The notes beneath the pieces were generated by a model. The model was not told the DNA's origin. It made no database searches and saw only the letters and a program-made list of their open reading frames with translations. From contig JAUXVD010000008.1 in assembly GCA_030684575.1 (NCBI GenBank), positions 496,001 through 560,000 on the forward strand: a stretch of DNA of 64,000 bases, given 5' to 3'. Made by a program: the position numbers and the translations under genes. The stretch is from Nitrospirota bacterium (GTDB lineage Bacteria > Nitrospirota > Nitrospiria > Nitrospirales > Nitrospiraceae). Position 1 is the first letter of the stretch; the number at the start of each line of letters is the position of its first letter. Below are positions 7,848 to 16,899 of this stretch, piece by piece.

Positions 7848-10529
7848 ATGACGAACCTTGAACTGATGACTCATCCGTGGTTTGTCAGGCTGAAGCCTGT
7901 GATTCCGGCATTTGTCTGGGTCACCACCCTCGGCACCTTTCTGATCGATCTCTACGTTCCGCTTGGTTTTGCCCCCTGGGTCTTCTACTTCTTTCTGGCA
8001 TTCGTGGTGTCACGGTTCTATCCCTCAAGGGTGCTGCTTCTCTCCACGCTGCTCTGGTCGGTCTTGGTCTTGAGCGGCGCGGTCTTATTGGCGAAGGAGG
8101 GAGATCCGACTGCGGGTGTGTTTAATCGGGCGGTCGGTGTGGGGACGCTCTGGTTGATGGCTGGTCTGCTGTATCTCGATAGCCGATCGTTGCGCGCCCG
8201 CCTCGAAGCGGAGTCGCGGATCCACGCGGTCATAGAAGGCGCGTTGGATGCCGTCGTCACGATGGACGAACAGGGCCTGGTCGTCGAGTGGAACCAGCAA
8301 GCGGAAGTGACGTTCGGGTTTACGCGGGCAGAAGCCGTGGGGGTGACTCTGGCGGAACTGATTATCCCGCTACAATACCGCGCAGCCCATGTCGCAGGGA
8401 TGCAGCGATATCTTAAGACGGGACAGGAAGCGATTCTCAGACGGCGGATTGAAGTTAGGGCCCTCCGAAAAAGCGGCGAGGAATTTCCCGTTGAACTCAC
8501 CGTGATCCCTCTGCGCCTTGGCGAGCAGATGTTCTTCTCGTCGTTCATTCGCGATATTAGCGAGAGAAAACGAGGGGAGGATGCGCTTCGGCAGACCACG
8601 GCGTTCATCGAGTCCATGTTCGAGCATTTGCCGAATATGGTGTTCGTCAAGGACGCCAAAGATCTTCGTTTCGTGCGATTGAATAAGGCCGGCGAAGAAT
8701 TGCTCGGTTATTCCCGATCCGATCTTCTGGGCAAGAACGACTACGACTTCTTCTCCAAAGAGGAGGCGGAATTTTTTACGGCGAAAGATCGTGAAGCGTT
8801 GTCAGGCGGTAGGCTGGTCAATATTCCTGAAGAGACCATTCAGAGTAGGGCCAAAGGCCTGCGCCTGCTCCATACGAAGAAAATTCCTATCTGTGACTCC
8901 CTCGGCATGCCGCAATATCTGTTAGGTATCTCGGAGGACATTACGGAAAGCAAAGAGATCGAGGTCGCGCTTGTGAAAGCCCGGTTAGCGGCTGAAGAAG
9001 CCAGTCAGGCCAAGAGCGATTTTCTCGCGAATATGAGCCATGAGATGCGGACGCCGTTGAACGCGATCATCGGCCTGACGGATTTTCTGCTTCGGACTCC
9101 GCTCTCGTCCGATCAGGTCGATCTCTTGAAGCGGTGCGAGAAGGCCGGCTCCGGCTTGCTCCGTATGATTGAAGATCTTCTGCAGGCGGCCAAAGTGGAT
9201 TCCGGCATGCTGGAGTTGGTGCAAGAGCCGTTTGCGCTTCGAGGACTGGTTGCGGATACCGTCGGGCTCTTGACCAAGAAAGCCCAGGCGAAGGGGCTGT
9301 CTCTTTCGTTATCCACCGATCCAGGTCTTCCGGTACTCGTTCTGGGAGACGCGCTGCGTCTCCAGCAAGTCCTGCTCAATCTCATCGGGAATGCCGTCAA
9401 GTTTACGGCAGAGGGGGGCGTGGACGTCCGCGTCGGGCCAATGCCTGGTTCGCCTGACGGAAACACTGTGCGATTTATGGTGGCCGATACAGGAATCGGC
9501 ATTCCTCCCGAGCAGCACCAAAATATCTTCGATCGGTTTGTGCAAGTCGATTCCCGTGCCAGCCGGTCCTATGGTGGAGTCGGTTTGGGGCTTGCCATCT
9601 GTCAGCAACTCGTTGGCCTGATGGGGGGACGTATCCTGGTCGAGAGCCAGCCTGCGCAGGGCAGCACCTTTACGGTGATCATTCAGTTTCAGGCGCTGTC
9701 GGAGGATCAGCCGCCTGGAGTCCTGTCTGAGCGAGGGGCCCTGCCAGTCCAGATGGCGACAGCAGGCGCTCAGATCCCTGGCGAGAGAGGTTTGACGATC
9801 CTCCTCGCTGAGGATTGCGTGGAGTCTCAAGATTTGATGGCGTTGTATCTTCGCGGGACTCCCCATCGGATGGATCATGCCGCCAGCGGCGCCAGCGTGG
9901 TCGAACGATATCAGACGGGCGGGTACGATCTCGTGTTCATGGATCTCCAGATGCCCGGCATGGATGGGTATGCAGCGACGCGAGCCATTCGGGCTTGGGA
10001 GGAGACGCAGGGCCGGACCCCTGTCCCCATCGTGGCGTTGACCGCGAATGCCGACGGCGAGGCGCAACGGAATAGCCAGCTAGCCGGTTGTACCGATTTT
10101 GTGACGAAACCCGTCAAAGTCGCTACGATTCTCGGCGTAATCCACCGATATATGGTTGCGCCGAGGAAAGAGACCGTATCCGGTCCGAGTGAGGGTCCGC
10201 GAGCCGTAACAGAGGATACGCTCGAGCAGAGCCTGCAGTCGCTCCGCCCAAAGTTCCTGCGTAATCGGCAGCAGGATGTGGCGATCCTCCAATCCGCGAT
10301 CGTCGCGCAGAATGCCGATACGATTCGAACGATCGGTCACCGTATCAAGGGGCTCGCGGGTTCGTATGGGTTAGACAGGATAGGATCGATCGGCGGCTCC
10401 ATTGAGGCGGCTGCCCTCGATGGTGACTTCGAGCGAGTGACCGAGGAGGTGCAGCGGTTGGTCGAGGCGCTCCGGGAGGCTGAAGGAGCCTGCTCGGAAG
10501 CGGGTAGCGACAAAATTCCCTCGAAATAA
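7848..10529 (+). CDS. Hybrid sensor kinase: membrane region, PAS-PAS-HisKA-HATPase-REC-Hpt
   Basis: 893 residues. The first 115 hold about four hydrophobic segments with almost no periplasmic loop, so it probably senses a membrane or cytoplasmic cue. Two PAS domains follow (about 122-245 and 250-370). The phosphoacceptor is H398 in SHEMRTPLN, with ATP-site motifs LLNLIGNAVKF, DTGIGIP and GVGLGLAI. A receiver domain has D699 (VFMDLQMPGMDG) and lysine in VTKPVK. A C-terminal Hpt has H831 (GHRIKGLAGSYG). It therefore carries three steps of a phosphorelay; the response regulator starting 22 bases later is the likely final acceptor. Confidence 0.93.
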   Translation: MTNLELMTHPWFVRLKPVIPAFVWVTTLGTFLIDLYVPLGFAPWVFYFFLAFVVSRFYPSRVLLLSTLLWSVLVLSGAVLLAKEGDPTAGVFNRAVGVGTLWLMAGLLYLDSRSLRARLEAESRIHAVIEGALDAVVTMDEQGLVVEWNQQAEVTFGFTRAEAVGVTLAELIIPLQYRAAHVAGMQRYLKTGQEAILRRRIEVRALRKSGEEFPVELTVIPLRLGEQMFFSSFIRDISERKRGEDALRQTTAFIESMFEHLPNMVFVKDAKDLRFVRLNKAGEELLGYSRSDLLGKNDYDFFSKEEAEFFTAKDREALSGGRLVNIPEETIQSRAKGLRLLHTKKIPICDSLGMPQYLLGISEDITESKEIEVALVKARLAAEEASQAKSDFLANMSHEMRTPLNAIIGLTDFLLRTPLSSDQVDLLKRCEKAGSGLLRMIEDLLQAAKVDSGMLELVQEPFALRGLVADTVGLLTKKAQAKGLSLSLSTDPGLPVLVLGDALRLQQVLLNLIGNAVKFTAEGGVDVRVGPMPGSPDGNTVRFMVADTGIGIPPEQHQNIFDRFVQVDSRASRSYGGVGLGLAICQQLVGLMGGRILVESQPAQGSTFTVIIQFQALSEDQPPGVLSERGALPVQMATAGAQIPGERGLTILLAEDCVESQDLMALYLRGTPHRMDHAASGASVVERYQTGGYDLVFMDLQMPGMDGYAATRAIRAWEETQGRTPVPIVALTANADGEAQRNSQLAGCTDFVTKPVKVATILGVIHRYMVAPRKETVSGPSEGPRAVTEDTLEQSLQSLRPKFLRNRQQDVAILQSAIVAQNADTIRTIGHRIKGLAGSYGLDRIGSIGGSIEAAALDGDFERVTEEVQRLVEALREAEGACSEAGSDKIPSK

Positions 10530-10551
10530 GGAACGACAAGGAGATGCCGCG

Positions 10552-11166
10552 ATGAGTATTCTGATCGTCGATGATTTTGAAGAGCAGCGCGACATGTTGG
10601 CGGCCACGCTACAGGCCGCGGGGTATCGATCGTTGTTGTTTGCAGAGTCGGCTGCCGAGGCGTTGCAGTATTTGGGCATCGGTGCCGATGGCCGTTCCTC
10701 CGAGCGAGTCGACGTCGTGCTGATGGATCTCTTGATGCCCGATATGGATGGGTTGGAGGCCTGCCGGCGCATCAGGTCGGAAGAGCGCTTGGAACATCTG
10801 CCGGTCATCGTGGTGACGGCAAAAACTGACGGGTCTGATCTGACGGCAGCCTATACGGCCGGTGCGACGGATTACATCAGAAAACCGGTGATTCCCGCAG
10901 AGTTGGTGGCGCGTGTCTCGATGGCGATGACCTTGAAGGAGGAATACGACAACCGGGATGAACGCGAGCGCGAACTCGATGCCAAGACGAAGGAGTTGGG
11001 CCGGACGGTGCAAGAACTGAAAACGCTTCGAGGGACCCTCTGCCTTTGCGCGAAGTGCAAACGAGTCCGGACGAGCGGCGGGCTCTGGCTCCGACTTGAG
11101 GACTATTTGGAAGAAAAACTCAACGCCAAGATTACGTCGGGAGTCTGCACTCGCTGCGGAGGATAA
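10552..11166 (+). CDS. Response regulator with coiled coil and C-terminal cysteine cluster
   Basis: 204 residues. The receiver domain occupies about 1-125, with D59 (VLMDLLMPDMDG) as phosphoacceptor and the KP pair in IRKPVIP. A charged helix (about 130-165) leads to a small terminal module with four cysteines in two pairs: CLCAKC and, at the very end, CTRC. The two pairs could bind zinc. There is no DNA-binding or enzymatic domain, so the Cys module is the likely output. Ribosome site AAGGAG; it forms an operon with the hybrid kinase. Confidence 0.88.
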   Translation: MSILIVDDFEEQRDMLAATLQAAGYRSLLFAESAAEALQYLGIGADGRSSERVDVVLMDLLMPDMDGLEACRRIRSEERLEHLPVIVVTAKTDGSDLTAAYTAGATDYIRKPVIPAELVARVSMAMTLKEEYDNRDERERELDAKTKELGRTVQELKTLRGTLCLCAKCKRVRTSGGLWLRLEDYLEEKLNAKITSGVCTRCGG

Positions 11167-11174
11167 CGCGTTGA

Positions 11175-11198
11175 TCTGGTCGATCTGGTTCGACCAGA
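11175..11198. terminator. Bidirectional hairpin between convergent genes
   Basis: TCTGGTCG and CGACCAGA pair over eight bases with an eight-base loop. It lies in the 45-bp gap between a + stop (11166) and a - stop (11212), the right place to end both transcripts, although no T run follows. Confidence 0.55.
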
Positions 11199-11211
11199 CC
11201 AATCATCGGTA

Positions 11212-13062
11212 TTAGGCCTGGGGCTGGCCAGCCGACTCCGTCTGTTTTCCTTCGAGCTCAGTCCAGCGTGCATAGAGCCGTTCTGCAGCTGTCTTTGCGG
11301 CGTCCAGCGCGGTGGATCGTTCTTGCAGCGCCGCGGCATTGGAGGCGATGGCGGGATCTTCCACGGCGGCCTGACAGGTGGCAATGGTCTCTTCGGCCTG
11401 GAGAATCCTCTGCTCCATCTTCGCCCATTCCTTTTGTTCCCGATAGGACAGACCTGTCTTTTTGGCTTTCGGTGTCGCGTCCGACTCGGCGCGGGAGGCT
11501 TTGGATGGCCGTGACGTTGCCGCACGACTCTGTTCTTCCCTCATGCGCTCTTGCGCAGATTCCCATTGTGCATAGTCGGCGAACCATTCGGTCTGGCCTG
11601 TGCCGTCCAGTGCGAGCAGCATGGTGGAGACACGGTCTAAGAGCCATCGGTCGTGGGTTACCAGCATCAAGGCGCCCGGAAATTCAACCAGACTGTCTTC
11701 CAATACATCCAGCGTCGGAATATCCAAGTCGTTCGTCGGTTCGTCGAGGATCAAGAGGTCGGCCGGCTGGAGCATCAGCCTGGCGATGAGCAGCCGCGCC
11801 TGTTCGCCTCCGGAGAGGCGGGAGACCGGGAGATCCAACTGTTCCGCCCGGAAGAGAAATCGTTTGGCCCAGGAGACGAGATGCACCTCGCGGTCTTGAT
11901 ACACCACCGAGTCGCCATGCGGGGCGAGGGCTCGCCGGAGCGAGGAGGATTGATCCAGCGATTCACGGTGTTGTTCAAACGTGACGACGCGCAGCTTGTC
12001 CGCGCGGGTGACGGTGCCTGCATCCGGCTGCATGGTACCCGCCACCAGTTTCAGCAGCGTGCTCTTTCCGCTTCCGTTCGGTCCCAGCAACCCGATCCGC
12101 TGGCCCGGTCCGAGCAGCAGGTCGAGATTCGTGACGATCGGCTTCCCACCGAGCGATTTGCAGAGTTGTGTGGCTTCAACCAACTGTTTCGATCTGCGTC
12201 CCGAAGAGGTGAAGTTGATGCCGGCCGTGCCTTGGTCTTTTCTGGCGTCGGCGCTGTTCAGTTCCTCGATCAAACGCCCGGCTGAGTCGATGCGGGATTT
12301 GGCTTTCGTCGTGCGGGCTTTGGGACCGCGGCGGAGCCACTCCACTTCGCGCCGGACTCGATTGGCCAACGACGCTTCATAGTTGGCTTGTGCGTGGAGT
12401 GCGGCATCCCGCTGCTCCAGGAAGTCGCTGTAGTTGCCTTTGGCCTCGAACGCCCCGTTGGGGTAGCTGCGATTGATCTCGATCATCCGCGACGTCACGG
12501 CTTCCAGGAAACGCCGATCGTGGCTGACCACGAGAAAGGCGCGGGCTTCGGCCCGTAACAAGCGTTCCAGCCAGAGGATCCCTTCGACATCGAGATGGTT
12601 GGTCGGTTCGTCCATCAGGAGCACATCGGGCTCCAGCATGAGCGAGCGGACGATGGCGAGGCGTTTCTTCCATCCTCCTGAGAGTGAGGCGGTGGCCTGG
12701 TCGGCTGAGGGAAACTCTCCCAGACTGAGGGCCGCGGACGTGCGGCCGCTATGTTCATGGGGGTCCAGCCCTTCGTCGATCAGAACCTGTGCGAGCACTT
12801 CTTCGATCGTATGGGCTCCGTCAAATAACGGTTCTTGCGGCACATAGCCGATGCGGAGTTGCCTGCGCATCGATCTGGTGCCCTCATCCGGTTCTTCGAG
12901 TCCTGCCATGATCTTGAGCAAGGTCGATTTGCCTGAGCCGTTGGGCCCGACCAACCCGACATGATCGCCTTCGGCTAGCCCGACCGAGAGATCGGAGAAC
13001 AGCGGTTTCACGCCGTAAGTTTTGCTGATGGACTGGCAGCTCAAGAGAATTATTGGTGGCAT
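11212..13062 (-). CDS. uup: ABC-F family ATPase, Uup-like
   Basis: 616 residues with two ATPase domains and no membrane segments. Walker A reads GPNGSGKST in both halves (about 39 and 327). Signature motifs are LSGGWKKR and LSGGEQAR; Walker B ends are LMDEPTNHLD and LDEPTNDLD. The linker between domains is charged and Arg-rich. A C-terminal coiled coil (about 540-605) matches the Uup DNA/ribosome-binding tail. ABC-F proteins act on ribosomes or, for Uup, also in control of transposon excision and replication-repair intermediates. It could be another ABC-F subtype, but the C-terminal tail favours Uup. Confidence 0.9.
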   Translation of the reverse strand: MPPIILLSCQSISKTYGVKPLFSDLSVGLAEGDHVGLVGPNGSGKSTLLKIMAGLEEPDEGTRSMRRQLRIGYVPQEPLFDGAHTIEEVLAQVLIDEGLDPHEHSGRTSAALSLGEFPSADQATASLSGGWKKRLAIVRSLMLEPDVLLMDEPTNHLDVEGILWLERLLRAEARAFLVVSHDRRFLEAVTSRMIEINRSYPNGAFEAKGNYSDFLEQRDAALHAQANYEASLANRVRREVEWLRRGPKARTTKAKSRIDSAGRLIEELNSADARKDQGTAGINFTSSGRRSKQLVEATQLCKSLGGKPIVTNLDLLLGPGQRIGLLGPNGSGKSTLLKLVAGTMQPDAGTVTRADKLRVVTFEQHRESLDQSSSLRRALAPHGDSVVYQDREVHLVSWAKRFLFRAEQLDLPVSRLSGGEQARLLIARLMLQPADLLILDEPTNDLDIPTLDVLEDSLVEFPGALMLVTHDRWLLDRVSTMLLALDGTGQTEWFADYAQWESAQERMREEQSRAATSRPSKASRAESDATPKAKKTGLSYREQKEWAKMEQRILQAEETIATCQAAVEDPAIASNAAALQERSTALDAAKTAAERLYARWTELEGKQTESAGQPQA

Positions 13063-13264
13063 AGCTCTAGTGTCCGATATGGATAAATCAACTGATCGGC
13101 TGAATGGACGATCGGGCAGGACTATTCAGGCCAGGCTGGATCGCGAAGATAACAGTGTACGGGGTAAACGGTAGAACTACAAGGGGGGCTAGGAGAGGGC
13201 GGGTGAGATGATATCCTGTGGCGGTGCGGGCGCAGATCTAAAATGTCTTCGACGGCTGTCCTCG

Positions 13265-13279
13265 ACCGCATATTGCGGT
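13265..13279. promoter_or_regulatory. Palindrome upstream of the copper island
   Basis: ACCGCA-TAT-TGCGGT is a perfect inverted repeat eight bases upstream of a -35-like box. It could be an operator for a metal-responsive regulator, but no such regulator is adjacent. Confidence 0.35.
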
Positions 13280-13286
13280 GCTCCTG

Positions 13287-13315
13287 TTGACGGCCGATAG
13301 GGAGAGGGATAAAGT
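13287..13315 (+). promoter_or_regulatory. Candidate promoter of the copper island
   Basis: TTGACG, a 17-base spacer and TAAAGT resemble a sigma-70 promoter. The predicted first base falls on or next to the ATG at 13322, which would give a leaderless message; alternatively GGGAGAGGG in the same place is the ribosome site and the promoter lies elsewhere. Confidence 0.35.
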
Positions 13316-13321
13316 ATTGCC

Positions 13322-13693
13322 ATGCAGCGACAATCCCCTCACGTCCGTTCGGTCCTGGTCTGCTCACTCGTCGTGCTCTTTTTCGCGCTGAGTTTCAATG
13401 CCTATGCCTGCCTCCTGCCGGTGAATGGCGCCCCGGCTGCCACAATGGGCAACGGCTGTTCGACTCCGGACGAACAGCCGGTCTATCAGTTCTGCGACGC
13501 GTTTAAAACGCTTGGTGTGCAATCTGTCGACAAGTCCCATTTCAGCAGTGACTGTCAGCCGATCTGTTCCGAAGATACCGCCTCATTAGCGCTGCTCGTC
13601 ACCCATCGCCTACAGAGCAGCCGCTTGTTCGACCATCCCATAGCCGGGCTGTCCCGGGATCTCCTGCTCGAGATTTCCGTACTTCGCATCTGA
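13322..13693 (+). CDS. Small secreted cysteine-containing protein of copper island
   Basis: 123 residues. A signal peptide covers about 1-29 (VLVCSLVVLFFALSFNAYA), with cleavage before C30. The mature part has five cysteines (C30, C46, C58, C78, C82), including CxxxC in DCQPIC and the segment GCSTPDEQP...FCDAFKTLGVQS. I do not recognise a named family. Its place directly ahead of cusCBA suggests a periplasmic metal-binding accessory role, comparable in position but not in sequence to CusF. The next gene starts 150 bases downstream; no terminator is evident between them. Confidence 0.75.
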   Translation: MQRQSPHVRSVLVCSLVVLFFALSFNAYACLLPVNGAPAATMGNGCSTPDEQPVYQFCDAFKTLGVQSVDKSHFSSDCQPICSEDTASLALLVTHRLQSSRLFDHPIAGLSRDLLLEISVLRI

Positions 13694-13843
13694 TCCTTTC
13701 CGTTCATCCCTCGTCATCGTTCCTCTGTCATTACGCGCGCCGCTCGACGCTATGCGTCAGCCCAACGGCTCTGTTCCCGTGGTTTCCTACGACCGGAGCG
13801 CTGGCAGGCATTGAGCATGCGGGAATTCTGGGAGGCTATTGAT

Positions 13844-15160
13844 ATGAGCCGGAATAGACGACGTCATTGTATGGCGGTCGCGTTGGGGCTGTTCATGTGC
13901 TTCAGCGGCGGGCTGTCGGGGGCAGAGGAATCCGATTCCGGACTGCGCAACCGGCTGCTGTTGCCGGAATTGATCCGGGAGGCCCTGGCGAGGAATCCCG
14001 AGCTGGTGGCGGCACGGAAGCAATGGGAAGCCGCGACACATCGGATTGCGCAGGTGCAGTCATTGGATGACCCGACCCTGTCGGTACAATTATGGAATGT
14101 TCCACAGAGCGTGAACGTCACGCAGACGCAGAACAGTATTTTCGGTCTTTCGCAGAATCTCCCGTTTCCCGGCAAGCTGGCGCTCAAGGGCGATGTGGCG
14201 AGCCGTGCGGCCGATATGAGCGAGCAGGCAGTGCGTGCCAAGGAACGGGAGCTGACCGCCCGCCTCAAACAGATCTATTACGATTTGTTTCTCGTGCAGA
14301 AAGCGGTCCAACTCCATCGTGAACAGGTCGAGTTGCTCAGGCAGTTCGTGGATATTGCGAACGCAAAGTTTCGAGCGGGCAAGGGAAGCCAGGCCGATGT
14401 CTTTAAGGCCCAAGTTGAACTGTCCCTGCTTCACCAGCAGCTCCCGGTCCTCGACCAGCGTCGCGAGACTGCCGAAGCGATGCTGAACACCCTTCTGGAT
14501 CGAGACCCAGCCTCACCGTTGGGCCTCCCTCAAGAGCCCTCTCAGGGGCCGTTGGGCAAGACGGTCGAGGATCTGCAGCGTCTCGCGCTGAACGACAGAC
14601 CGGAGCTGAAAGCCGCCGAACTGGCGGTGCAGCGAAACGAGCAGTCCCACGCGCTGGCCCAACGTCAGTACTATCCGGACTTCAATATCGCGGTTCAGCG
14701 GTTCCAGAACTTTCAGGCCAATGACGGATTCGGCGCCTACATGGCGATGAGCATCCCGTTCGCGTTCTGGACCAAGCCGAAGTACGACGCGGGCGTGCAG
14801 GAAGCCGCGGCTGCGGTCTCGTCCGCGCGGGCGCAGCACCATACCCTGGAGAACCTGACTCGTTTTCAGATCAACGATCTCCTGGCCAAGCTCAGGGCTG
14901 CCGATCAGGTCGCTACGTTGTATCGCACCACGATTTTGCCGCAGGCAGGGCAGAGTCTGGAGGCGGCGCAGACGGGATATCGTACGGGGAAGGCAGGATT
15001 TCAGGACCTGATTGAAGCGCAGCGGGCCCGGCGCACCTATCAGCTTGAATATTTCAAGGCCCTCGTGGACCAGCAACATCGACTGGCTGAGCTTGAGCAG
15101 GTCGTGGGGGGCGATCTCGACAGCAGAGTTCATGCAGACCAGCAGGAGGAACGCTCATGA
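13844..15160 (+). CDS. cusC: TolC-family outer membrane factor (CusC-like)
   Basis: 438 residues from ATG 13844, chosen because GGGAGG lies nine bases upstream and it begins directly with a signal peptide (ending SGGLSGA). An earlier in-frame TTG at 13811 adds eleven unlikely residues. Two long helical repeats of the outer membrane efflux family follow (LIREALARNPELVAARKQW near 45; and RLALNDRPELKAAELAV near 245). There is no lipobox, unlike E. coli CusC. It forms the outer duct of the tripartite exporter with the next two genes; its stop overlaps the start of the adaptor gene by four bases. Confidence 0.9.
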   Translation: MSRNRRRHCMAVALGLFMCFSGGLSGAEESDSGLRNRLLLPELIREALARNPELVAARKQWEAATHRIAQVQSLDDPTLSVQLWNVPQSVNVTQTQNSIFGLSQNLPFPGKLALKGDVASRAADMSEQAVRAKERELTARLKQIYYDLFLVQKAVQLHREQVELLRQFVDIANAKFRAGKGSQADVFKAQVELSLLHQQLPVLDQRRETAEAMLNTLLDRDPASPLGLPQEPSQGPLGKTVEDLQRLALNDRPELKAAELAVQRNEQSHALAQRQYYPDFNIAVQRFQNFQANDGFGAYMAMSIPFAFWTKPKYDAGVQEAAAAVSSARAQHHTLENLTRFQINDLLAKLRAADQVATLYRTTILPQAGQSLEAAQTGYRTGKAGFQDLIEAQRARRTYQLEYFKALVDQQHRLAELEQVVGGDLDSRVHADQQEERS

Positions 15161-16893
15161 ACCGACACCCATTCAAAAGCAGTTTTGTGGTTGGGATGGC
15201 GGCGATCGGTGTGATCGCTGGAATCGCCGTTGGTTTCTTCATCGCCCACAAGATGATGGGCGATAGGGGAGGCATGACCATGGGAACAGGGGGCATCTCG
15301 GCGCCTCCTGGGCGGGCAGGTGAGATGGGCGAGATGAAGCGTCCGTCCGTGAACGAAAGAGACATACAGGGCATCGATGAGAGCGGGCGAGGCATGGAAG
15401 GCATGTCGGGTATGCCCATCGCTCCGTCCGGGGCTGTGGCGATTCCGGCAGTCATGAGGCAGCTGATCGGAGTGCGGAGCGCCCCGGTGGCCTTCGCAAC
15501 GTTGGAACAGGACATTCGCGCGGTCGGGACTGTCGGCTATGACGAACGGGGGCTTTCGCAGGTCTCAGTGAAAGTCTCCGGCTGGGTCCGCGACGTCTTC
15601 GTCAATTCGATCGGTCAACCGGTACACAAAGGCGCCCCCCTCTTTACTCTCTACTCGCCGGACCTCCTGGCCACGCAGGACGAGTATCTCCTCGCCGTGA
15701 GGGCGCAGGACCAACTGGCCGCCAGCCCGCTTGCGGACGTCAAAACAAACGCAGCCTCCCTCGTGGCGAGTTCGCGAGCACGTCTGCAACTGTGGGATGT
15801 GACCGATCGGCAAATGGGAGCGCTGGCACGTCGAGGTACTGCGGAGCCGTTGCTCACGGTCTATGCCCCGTCCTCCGGGATTGTCCTGAAGCGGGAAGCC
15901 TTGCCCGGGAAATATGTGGAGCCGGGCACGACGCTCTATGAAGTGGCGGACCTCTCCACGGTGTGGGTCTCTGTCGATGTCTATGAATACGAGATGGCCG
16001 CAGTGAAGATCAATCAGCCTGCCTCGGTCACGTTTGCGGCCTATCCAGGGGAAAGGTTTCAGGGCACGGTGGCCTACATCTACCCGACGCTGAATAGCGA
16101 GGCGCGCACGGTGCGGGTGCGTCTGGAGTTGGCCAATCCCGGGCTGAAACTGAAACCCGGCATGTACGGCAATGTGACCGTGCAGACCGAAGTGGTAAGG
16201 ACATTGGCCGTGCCCAAGGAAGCGGTGCTGGAGACGGGGCTCCGCCAACTGGTCTTCTTGGATCGGGGCCAAGGCCGGTATGAGCCGGCTGCGGTCAAGC
16301 TGGGTCGTCGAAGTCAGGACTCGGTCGAAGTGCTGAAAGGACTCAAAGAAGGGGATCGGATCGTGACCTCAGCCAACTTTTTGTTGGACGCGGAAAGCAA
16401 GTTGGCATCGGCCTCGAGCATGCAGGCCATGATGGGCCGGATCGGTATGGGCGATTGGCAGATGCGCGGGGCCCATGAGGGCAAGATGGAAGGGATGGAT
16501 GGCATGCAGGGGATGGGAGGCATGCCGGGCATGGAAATGGGGAGCAACAACGCCATGACAGGGGGTGAGGCCCGTCAGGTAAACGGGCTCATGCTCTCTC
16601 TCACGACGGTGACGGAACGACCCAAAGCCGGTGACGTGTTCCTGAGACTCAAGGTGGCGGATCCGGTCGGCAAACCGGTGACGGATGCACAAGTCGTGTT
16701 CGTCTATACCATGCCCATGCCGGGGATGACCGATTCCAGGACGACGGCTCGCCACACGAAGGACGGGCTCTACGAAGGGAAGGTGTTGTTCGGCATGGGG
16801 GGCGTCTGGATCGTGACTGTCAATCTGTCTATACCGGGACGACCGCCTATTGCCGAGCAGTTTCAGTTCTCGGTCGCCGCGGGAGGCCTGTAA
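15157..16893 (+). CDS. cusB: RND efflux adaptor (CusB-like) with Met-rich segments and C-terminal FixH/YtkA-like domain
   Basis: 578 residues, longer than the roughly 400 of E. coli CusB. One N-terminal membrane segment (about 8-30) is followed by a Met-rich stretch to about 90. The HlyD/CusB core covers about 95-420 (SVKVSGWVRDVFV, GAPLFTLYSPDLL, PGMYGNVTVQTEV). A second Met/Gly-rich linker (MEGMDGMQGMGGMPGMEMG) leads to a domain of about 110 residues resembling FixH/YtkA (FLRLKVADPVGKPVTDAQV, GLYEGKVLF). Methionines likely take Cu(I) or Ag(I) from periplasmic donors. ATGA overlap with cusC. Confidence 0.9.
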   Translation: MNRHPFKSSFVVGMAAIGVIAGIAVGFFIAHKMMGDRGGMTMGTGGISAPPGRAGEMGEMKRPSVNERDIQGIDESGRGMEGMSGMPIAPSGAVAIPAVMRQLIGVRSAPVAFATLEQDIRAVGTVGYDERGLSQVSVKVSGWVRDVFVNSIGQPVHKGAPLFTLYSPDLLATQDEYLLAVRAQDQLAASPLADVKTNAASLVASSRARLQLWDVTDRQMGALARRGTAEPLLTVYAPSSGIVLKREALPGKYVEPGTTLYEVADLSTVWVSVDVYEYEMAAVKINQPASVTFAAYPGERFQGTVAYIYPTLNSEARTVRVRLELANPGLKLKPGMYGNVTVQTEVVRTLAVPKEAVLETGLRQLVFLDRGQGRYEPAAVKLGRRSQDSVEVLKGLKEGDRIVTSANFLLDAESKLASASSMQAMMGRIGMGDWQMRGAHEGKMEGMDGMQGMGGMPGMEMGSNNAMTGGEARQVNGLMLSLTTVTERPKAGDVFLRLKVADPVGKPVTDAQVVFVYTMPMPGMTDSRTTARHTKDGLYEGKVLFGMGGVWIVTVNLSIPGRPPIAEQFQFSVAAGGL

Positions 16894-16899
16894 TCCATC

